The position numbers were made by a program, and so were the translations under genes. A model generated the notes under the pieces. That model did no database searches, was not told the origin of the DNA, and saw nothing but the letters and a program-made list of their open reading frames with translations. Of a DNA stretch of 64,000 bases, positions 57,701 to 64,000 are shown piece after piece. Every line of letters starts with the position of its first letter. The stretch's first letter is position 1. The DNA comes from Mesostigma viride (lineage: Eukaryota > Streptophyta > Mesostigmatophyceae > Mesostigmatales > Mesostigmataceae), in NCBI GenBank assembly GCA_009746045.1, contig RPFO01000072.1:4404245-4468244 (forward strand), given 5' to 3'.

Positions 57701-60700
57701 CCCCCGCGCGCGGGGGAAGGCTGGCCCGGCCCCCGTGCTCCTCACCTTTAAGTACATGGCGGACAAGCTGGCGTTCCTTAAATGCCGCAAGAAGCTCTCG
57801 GAGACTCGCTTCACGCTGGACGACGACTTGACCCTGGCCCAGCAACAACGGCGACGCGAGCTATGGCCGGCCTACCTTCAGCTCCGGCAGAGCGCAAGGG
57901 GGAAGCCGGTATACTGGAGGGGGGCGGTCATCCACGTTGACCACAAGCCCTGGCAGCCCCCTCCTGCCACCTCAGACTAGGAATATATATACCAGTAGTG
58001 TAGATTAGTAAGGCTTAGCCTAGCATGTGGCCCACGCGCATGTGCGCCCATAATGGCCCCCATGGATGATGCCTTCAACATTTAGCCATGCTTTGTCTAT
58101 AATGGGACCCCCATGGATGTTGCATTAAGAACTTAGCCATGCTATGCCATGCAGAGAGATGCTCTCTGTCGAGAAGCCATGCCCTAGCCCTTGCATAGCC
58201 ATGATGATCTTCCTCCCCCGTGCCAGGATCCCCTTAGCTGGGTTGAACCTGAGACAGCATGGTGGTGCCGGTGCCCTTGCGGCACCTAGAGCAAGTGTTG
58301 CTTACATTCCCACCCTTGCATGAAGTAGCCTAGGATGTATTTAAAGCCATATGCCCCTTCTCAGGGATATGTGCTACATTGACTCCCAACGGAGTGATGT
58401 TGATAATTAATTAATTAATTAATAGATAGACGTGCCTGATATGTGCTAGTATAGGGAAATAGTTTTGGTACGATACCGGATTCAAACACAGGACCTCTTG
58501 CATGATTTCGCGGCTATAGGGGTCTTCCGATCCAAAGACATCGCAAGCTGTAGCCCAACTGCGAAAAAGCTCTTTACCGGATAGCGGTGCAAGTAAACAC
58601 ATAAACTAGGGACGTCAGGTCTCGTGATTGTTTTGTCGTTGGCTGACATCCTTTGCCGAGGTTAGGACAATGTAGCCGTCAATGCTGGATAGTTGATTTC
58701 ACCCACTTAACACTGTGGGTCGCTCTCGCGTACATTGTTCTTCCAACAGGAATGCACACTGCAAGTATCCGCACACCCAACAGTATACTCTAATGACAGC
58801 CCCCGCAGCCCCAACTCTGATGACAACCCCTTCAACCATGACGACCTGCAGTGTGCCTGCACCCGTGCAAATCTCTTTCTTACTTCTTTTTACCACTGCT
58901 AGCTGCTACCAGCTACTAACGTCCCTGCCACCATGCTACCAACTATGTCACGGCCCCACCATCATCCTACCAACTATACCATTCCCCCCACCAGGCTACA
59001 GCGCGATCATGGGGGCCCTGGCCGTGCTGGGCTACATGGAAGACCAGCGGCCTGTATCAGAGATCCTTCCGTCGCATGTCACCACTTGCGAGGGGAAGCC
59101 AGCGGCCACCTACCGCGCGCTCACGCAGGTGGGTGCACGCCCCTGCCTCCTAGCAGCGTAGTCGTATCTCATGGCTTATGATCAGTGGGTGGTAACTAAC
59201 ACAGACCATGCGCTCACGCAGGTGGGTGCTGGCACATGCTTGTTGAGGCTTTGTGAAGCTTGCGGCGAATCTCGAAATATTTGTCCTTTGTTCCGAACCA
59301 TGACAGGTGATGGGCATTTCTTAAAGTTAACGTTCAAACCATGACCGGTGATGGGCATTTCTTAACGTTAACGTTCAAACCATGACCGGTGATGGGCATT
59401 TCTTAACGTTAACGTAACCCCACCGCCTGTGTGCGCGGGTGGATCTGCGCTCTTTACCCTACCAGCCTGGTTATCCAACTACCCCCTCAGGGTTGTTTCA
59501 TGAAGCTATTGCCACTTTCCTGTTGTGGAATCCCTAATTTGAATGTGGGTGTGGCTTACCCAGCTCCCAGTGAACCCTATCTATGCTCTGGCCGCCCTTC
59601 AGCTTCCCTTGTACGGCATCTGGTTAGCAGTAACCATCGCTTACATCGGCCTGATATTCATCTCCATAAGGCAGAGTTTGCAGTTGAAATGCCTATCTAT
59701 GCATACCTGCGACTACATAAAAATGCCTATCTATACGCACCTGCGACTTTGCAGGGCACCGGTGCCATGCAAAGGCATCTGTGCCTGTGCCTCTGTCTGT
59801 TCAGACCTGCACCGGTGGTTATCGGTGACTCCGCCCAAATCCCGCTTGGGTTCTGCAACACAACCGTTTTCTCTACCATTGCCGACTTGGGGGAATAGGA
59901 TTGAGTGTGTGCGATTTGCAGGAAATCAAATTTATGAACAGTAAAATGAAGAAGCGTTTAGCAGCAGATGGAGACCCTGTTGCGCGACAGCATTTATGGT
60001 TACAAATCATTATCAAAGGGCGTAATTGACAACCACTACAATTACGTAATACCAAGTATAGCAATAGCCATTTCTCGACATTGCATCGATGATCCATGGT
60101 AACGACTGCACAGGTGGCAGTATAGGCCCCCCATGGTCTGTGTTGTACAACTATCGTGGGCACCCGCTCATGCTGCCATCCCTGCCCCTCCTCCCCCTCC
60201 CATTTCCAGGCTCTGGCCCACCCGGGCGGAGACTTTTCGTCGTGGCGGTCGCTGCCGGAGCATGAGCAGCGGCGCCGCACGCTGGCGCTTGTCACCGACA
60301 AGCTGTCCGCCAGCAAGGCGGGCACGCACGAGGAGCGCGCGAGGGGCCTGGAGGCCATACGGTGCGAGGAGGGAGATGAAATGGGGAGGTGACAAGTGGG
60401 GAGGGTTGTGGATTCGTGGGAGACATGGAATGTTCCCTTAGTGGGCATTATATTGAGCGACTTTATGTGTATGTATGGGTTGGGTTTGTAGTTACTTTGT
60501 TTATGTTCAATTGGGTGCCTTCACTCTGATGTGAGTAATTATAATTTTTAATACAAATATGGGTTGGATTTCTGGCCTGCGCTGGTTGTCCCATCGATGT
60601 ATGGGGCTCATGAATGTCACAGGGTGAGGCGACAGCGAAGACACACGAGAGTATGCTAGAGGCCACAGGTGAAGTAAAAGTATGCGAGCGTTGTGGGTTT

Positions 60701-63460
60701 GTGTGCATTGGGGCCTGGATGATTCTCTGGTAGGACCGGTTGATGAAGGTCGTGAGGGCCTTGGGGTGAGGCGGTGATCGGCGTTGGAGGGTTCACAAGG
60801 ATTGAGAGCTGTTTGATGATTCTGGGCGTGGGCATCTTGGCGGTGGATCATGCTAGGTGAGGCCGGCCCTACGTCAGTGCCTGGCAATAGTAGATAACGG
60901 CAGGCTCGAGCTATCATGGTCCGGATTCTCCAGATTTCTGGCATGTGCTGGTTGTCTCATTGATTGTCTCCGTCAGGTTTGGGAGTTGTGTCGTTGGACA
61001 TGTCGGACAGCATGGTAAGTGGGATTCCCCGACGCTTACAGTGAGGGGGGCCATCCATGTCATGAGGAGGGTCATGGAGGTCGCGTGGTGTCAGAGGCAG
61101 CAAACAGGAGTTTGGGTGTCGAGGGTGGACGCTGCATGGTAAAAGGCGCTACTTCGTAAGTCGTAACTACATTAAGTTCATGGACCAGGGCATGATAACG
61201 AATCATGACAAAATGCTCCCATCCCAGGGAATATGACATGGTATCAGAAATTGGTAAGAAAGAGCATCCTGTAGACACCCAACTGATGAGGGAACATGAG
61301 AGGCTGTCATTATGTGGTAAGAAAGAGCATCCTGTAGACACCCAACTGATACGCACTTACATGAGAGGCTGTCATTATGTGGTAAGAAAGAGCATCCTGT
61401 AGACACCCAACTGATGAGGGAGCATGGGAGGCTGTCATTATGTGGTAAGAAAGAGCATCCTGTAGACACCCAACTGATGAGGGAGCATGGGAGGCTGTCA
61501 TTATGTGGTAAGAAAGAGCATCCTGTAGACACCCAACTGATGAGGGAGCATGAGAGGGTGTCATTATGTGGTAAGAAAGAGCATCCTGTAGACACCCAAC
61601 TGATGAGGGATCACGAGAGGCTGTCATTATGTGGTAAGAAAGAGCATCCTGTAGACACCCAACTGATACGCACTTACATGAGAGGCTGTCATTATGTGGT
61701 AAGAAAGAGCATCCTGTAGACACCCAACTGATACGCACTTACATGAGAGGCTGTCATTATGTGGTAAGAAAGAGCATCCTGTAGACACCCAACTGATACG
61801 CACTTACATGAGAGGCTGTCATTATGTGGTAAGAAAGAGCATCCTGTAGACACCCAACTGATACGCACTTACATGAGAGGCTGTCATTATGTGGTAAGAA
61901 AGAGCATCCTGTAGACACCCACCTGATACGCACTTACACAAACATGTACCCAGAAGAGGGGAAAGGGGTGTGCACAGATGCTTCTCCCCTTCCCCCCCCC
62001 CCTCCCGCACACTCTTCCTCTCCCTCTTACGTTTTCTCTCTCTTTCTCCCTCTTTGTTTGCCTCGCCCTCTATGGTACCGTGTGCACTAAACGGAACCCA
62101 GGTGGCTGGGCCTGGTCGAAGACACCCCCCTCCCTGCGGGCTGCCCCACCCCGATGGACGTACTATGTTCGCTCCTTGAGTCCAAGCTCAAGTACATGCC
62201 GGGGCAGCAGGTGGGTCTCATGAACCATGGTGGAAACACCTTAAGGTGACAGGTGGAAACAAACCCTTTGGTCCTAACCCCTTGCTTGCTTGGTGTTGAT
62301 GGGCATGTGAGTGGGCCAGGGCAGCCGATGCCCTGCCTGATGGCATGCCGCTGAACGTCAAGTCACAACTAATTTGATTGTTGTCACAGTGGCAGTTTTT
62401 CATGGTCGTGCTGCTGTTCTTTTGAGCATAGGGTTGAGCCATCTGGGAGCTATAGTTTTCTGTTATGGCATACCGTATGTGCTACATGGTCGAGGCTTTT
62501 ATTGATTTTTTGTGGGGGGAAGAGGGGACGATTGAGTTAAATTACCCGTTAACAAAAGACAGCAAGCAATCATGGCAATCGACTCTATCCAAGGAAAGCC
62601 ATCCCCATGCCTGCCCACTCGCCAACTTGGCTCCATCGAGCCAACTCATATCTTCTCCCCTCCTTCCGCAACACCTATGCCCAACCCCTTCGCTCGCCCG
62701 CCCATCCACCCGCCCACCCACCCATTAACCAGCCCACATACACAGGCATACACTCAGTCACCAATCACGCTTATTCCATCAAACCTATGATCCCCCCGCC
62801 TCCCCAACACCCGCCCACGCTCCACACACATCGCAGGACATGGTCATGCTGCGCCACGAGCTCATCGTGGAGCTGCCAGGTGGCGCGCCGACGAGCGCCG
62901 CCCGCACGGTCGCTAGAGGGGAGCCACCCGCTGGGGCGGCCGATGCCTCAAATGGAGAAACCAACGGCACCATGAGCGCACTCCCTGATGGGCCTGTGGG
63001 AGCAGGAGAGGCCATCGCGGTACCCGAGCGCACGAGCCTAGCTACACATCCTGCATCCGTGCAATCGGTGAATCAGGCTGCATTGGCACATTCCATGCAT
63101 CCGCCCACATCGGTGGCTGCGTCATCCCCTCAGCAGACGATGCAACGAATGAGGTTGTCATCCACGCTGCTGGCATTTGGAGACGCGGGGGATGGCCTGT
63201 CGAGCGCCTCCGCGGTGACAAGTGGCAGCTCCTCGGCGGTCGCAACAGGCCAACCCCTTGGCGCGGTGAAGGAGGACAAGAAGGATGATGGTCATCATGG
63301 TATCGAGGGGGATGTACATAGCGCGAAGAGGGTCGGGATGGCCCAGCAAGTAGATGCCCCATGCGGGACCAGTCATGGGAACAAGGGCAGCGGTCAGCAG
63401 CCACGGCCAGTCTCTGCGATGGCGCGCACGGTGGGCTACCCGGTGGCCGTCATGGCAAAG
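48739..63460 (+). CDS. LKR/SDH: LKR/SDH, exons 15-26: saccharopine dehydrogenase domain
   Basis: The second half oxidises saccharopine to glutamate and aminoadipate semialdehyde. Exons: 48739-49010, 49893-49974, 50774-50854, 51558-51623, 52289-52406, 52926-53055, 53915-53994, 55258-55419, 58995-59128, 60210-60361, 62102-62210, 62837-about 63460. Motifs: Rossmann strand VRRVLLVGSGRM, TVGSNLMQEAQA, ADVVLSMLPATMH, HLVTASYIS, GLDPGIDHMSAM, CGGLPAP, NPLGYKFSWFPRGVL, FPAFSMEQLPNRDS, TLRYRGYSAIM, RWLGLVED, LKYMPGQQDMVMLRHE, AMARTVGYPVAVMAK. Exon 26 has an insertion of about 150 residues (low complexity, Ser/Ala/Gly-rich) before AMARTVG that ordinary family members lack, so the total reaches about 1210 residues. 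The last codons are not resolved: either a small exon near 63970-63985 or sequence beyond the window. Confidence 0.93.
49161..49300 (+). repeat. Two diverged copies of the exon 15 end
   Basis: ATCATCGACTGCCTCTCCCA...GGGTGG (49161-49188) and ATCATCGACTACTTCACACG...ATGGTTGG (49263-49290) match the true ATCCTCGACTATCTCTCACG|GTGGGTGG (48991-49018). Confidence 0.75.
52175..52210 (+). repeat. Degenerate upstream copy of the exon 19 start
   Basis: GAGCTCCGCCACCACCTGGT, GACAGCCAGCTATAA matches the true exon 19 start (52286-52321) 112 bp downstream and would encode LRHHLVTASY. Confidence 0.85.
52396..52535 (+). repeat. 33-37 bp repeat of the exon 19 donor
   Basis: Four copies of CCCGG(T/C)(A/G)TTGGTGCGTGGC plus TGCCAGCGCTTGTC, starting at 52396, 52429, 52462 and 52499. 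The first spans the true exon end Pro-Gly-Ile|GTGCGT. Confidence 0.85.
53136..53182 (+). repeat. Diverged copy of the exon 20 end and donor
   Basis: GTGGATGCAGACAAGCCGCT...AAGCTCAG|GTGGGTCTGACC parallels the true GCGGATGCGGACAACCCCCT...AAGTTCAG|GTGGGTCTCACC, 115 bp upstream. Confidence 0.88.
54640..55218. repeat. 65-bp minisatellite in intron 21
   Basis: About nine copies of a unit with CTTTGTCCATGGGCATAAGT, GTCCCTGCCTCACTTGTTTT, CGAAGTAGCACCCTTGACAC, CCGTC. The array ends about 40 bp before the exon 22 acceptor. Confidence 0.95.
56140..56175. repeat. 14-bp inverted repeat
   Basis: CCACCAACCATTAC - 8 bp - GTAATGGTTGGTGG, in intron 22 upstream of the half-LINE. It may lie in its 5' region. 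Confidence 0.85.
56634..57980 (+). CDS. Intact LINE ORF1-like protein inside an LKR/SDH intron
   Basis: The ORF has 448 codons. Residues 1-95 are disordered and Pro/Ser/Ala-rich. There follow a conserved block (YDWATISPTDALRCIFFGDY) and a heptad-rich helical region (about 200-270, DIKAQLLDLDQRLQATANALESL) expected to trimerise. Then WADLLKQHT, an RRM-like core from VIVKHF to PVLLTFKYM, LDDDLTLAQQQRRRELWP, and the C-terminal strand VYWRGAVIHVDHKPW. This is the layout of L1/Tx1-type ORF1 nucleic-acid chaperones. It is intact, unlike the 25129 copy. No ORF2 follows. It is read in the same direction as the host gene. Confidence 0.75.
   Translation: MAHKRASTQRSLAAALGNENSAAQAAASPSGPAGGDDTSRALVVVQQPPGLNASPSASPDPKRTRPADDTGGSSRPEPSFRPRPFKVADYDWATISPTDALRCIFFGDYASLYDLCLHFHSINRLLAPDGSRWANIYGLSGCVRPHLQHAILNSLLQRSDGEIWAPPLSVPTLRSILTEAFQQHVTPLAADIAAIGGTLTAELPHISTAAASTSTAISASTADIKAQLLDLDQRLQATANALESLHDTAGLTAQAVKDIAAQPAPAGSAGDAPSTWADLLKQHTTSTTSTISAQLKQQALDLREEADIARRSHNVIVKHFDQQAGETSTSLLEAFKRAILAPMLLTGELDMSAVRLPRARGKAGPAPVLLTFKYMADKLAFLKCRKKLSETRFTLDDDLTLAQQQRRRELWPAYLQLRQSARGKPVYWRGAVIHVDHKPWQPPPATSD
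56634..58423 (+). mobile_element. Half-LINE (ORF1-only retroposon) in LKR/SDH intron 22
   Basis: ORF1 (stop at 57980) is followed by 440 bp of 3' UTR, the hairpin GACTCCCAACGGAGT (58381-58395) and a (TTAA)n tail (58403-58423). There is no reverse transcriptase between them. The 5' boundary is not located and probably lies upstream of 56634. It must be mobilised in trans by an ORF2 supplied elsewhere, if at all. Confidence 0.75.
59210..59229 (+). repeat. Copy of the exon 23 end and donor
   Basis: GCGCTCACGCAGGTGGGTGC is repeated exactly from the true exon end at 59117-59136. Confidence 0.9.
59300..59416. repeat. About 40-bp tandem repeat
   Basis: Three copies of AACCATGAC(A/C)GGTGATGGG with CATTTCTTAA(A/C)GTTAACGTTC in intron 23. 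Confidence 0.93.
60566..60962 (+). repeat. Two truncated R1 copies in intron 24
   Basis: 60566-60593 (GGATTTCTGGCCTGCGCTGG continuing TTGTCCCA) and 60893-60962 (GATAACGGCAGGCTCGAGCT through GTGCTGGTTGTCTCATTGA) both end at the fixed R1 terminus, truncated to different lengths. Confidence 0.75.
61245..61936. repeat. 63-65 bp minisatellite in intron 24
   Basis: Eleven copies of GTAAGAAAGAGCATCCTGTA, GACACCCAACTGAT, a variable segment (GAGGGAGCATG or ACGCACTTACATG) and AGAGGCTGTCATTATGTG. Each unit begins with a GTAAGA donor-like hexamer. Confidence 0.95.
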
Positions 63461-63715
63461 GCAGGTCATGCTCCGTTCATGCATTTGTACTCACCATACT
63501 CGTGTCCACACTAGTTGTAGCTCCAAACACTTGGGGGCAAGGGGAGGTTTGCACGGTGGGCTACCCGGTGGCCGTCATGGCAAAGGCAGGTCATGCTCCG
63601 TTCATGCATTTGTACTCACCATACTCGTGTCCACACTAGTTGTAGCTCCAAACACTCGGGGGCAAGGGGAGGTTCGCACGGTGGGCTACCCAGTGGCCGT
63701 CATGGCAAAGGTAAC
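63424..63715 (+). repeat. 124-bp repeat containing the SDH C-terminal coding block
   Basis: GCACGGTGGGCTACCCGGTG, GCCGTCATGGCAAAGG occurs three times (63426, 63552 and 63676). The first two are followed by GCAGGTCATGCTCC and an identical 85-bp filler; the third is followed by GTAACGGC, a canonical donor. Only the third copy therefore ends in AAG|GT. Confidence 0.92.
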
Positions 63716-64000
63716 GGCGACGACCCAGCGCCTGTGGGGGCAAATGTGAAGGGCGAGGGGACGGGTGGGTGAGGGGGGGAAAGGGATGGACGAGGGGGTG
63801 GAGTGGGGGGACGGGATGGGAGAGAAAGGGGGGGAGAGTGAAGCCAGTGGTGAGGGGAAGTTGGGGGAACCTTTGGGGCTCTGGGGGGAGGGGGGGAGAG
63901 GAGGAGGAGGGATTGTATGGTCTTGTTTTGGTGCAAGCGATGGCCACACATTGTGGATGCCTTCTGCAGGGATGCTTTTTCAAGTAGAGCCGCCTAACAG
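63716..64000 (+). other. LKR/SDH: Last intron and possible final LKR/SDH exon
   Basis: G-rich, T-poor sequence followed by GATGCCTTCTGCAG (acceptor at 63970) and GGATGCTTTTTCAAGTAG. The residues do not resemble the usual family C-terminus (RGV-x-P...L), so the true last exon may lie outside the window. Confidence 0.35.

Noticed and set aside
61245-61936. CRISPR-like alternation of conserved and variable segments
   Set aside because: The variable part is only two alternating variants within a 63-65 bp minisatellite, the locus is an intron of a eukaryotic gene, and no cas genes exist.

Overview
The window is nuclear DNA of a eukaryote with many introns, most likely a unicellular alga or a similar protist. 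The evidence is long GT-AG introns (26 exons over about 30.5 kb in one gene), extensive micro- and minisatellites, several families of non-LTR retroelements, and a secreted Cys-rich repeat protein. There is no operon structure, no CRISPR array and no phage. I cannot name the species from the sequence; a green-lineage alga is my guess.

Layout. 0-0.9 kb: a (CATTCCC)n satellite followed by the last exon of a gene that enters from the left. 1-15.3 kb: a nest of mobile DNA. It holds non-LTR 3' ends with a small hairpin and a (TTAA)n tail, two TTAA-flanked inverted-repeat elements (1820-3695 and 11935-14572, opposite orientation, one carrying a PHD-finger ORF), a reverse transcriptase remnant split by an ORF1-only retroposon with a 12-bp target duplication, and a GGT/GGCGGT satellite. 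17.0-24.5 kb: a complete 10-exon gene for a secreted protein of about 1260 residues with 11 near-identical Cys-rich, N-glycosylatable 26-residue repeats. 25.1-30.6 kb: a second retroelement cluster with a decayed ORF2 on the minus strand. 32.95 kb to the right edge: the bifunctional lysine-ketoglutarate reductase / saccharopine dehydrogenase gene (LKR/SDH, AASS type), reconstructed in 26 phase-consistent exons, with the last few codons uncertain.

The most unusual feature is inside LKR/SDH. At many exon boundaries the end of the exon together with its splice site has been tandemly duplicated into the neighbouring intron, from one diverged copy up to about 32 copies of a 26-bp unit. Several 3' splice sites sit directly on microsatellites that serve as the polypyrimidine tract. 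A second theme is a retroposon family that carries ORF1 only (half-LINEs), with a hairpin plus TTAA-repeat 3' end. Those tails seem to be landing sites for a TTAA-specific DNA transposon.
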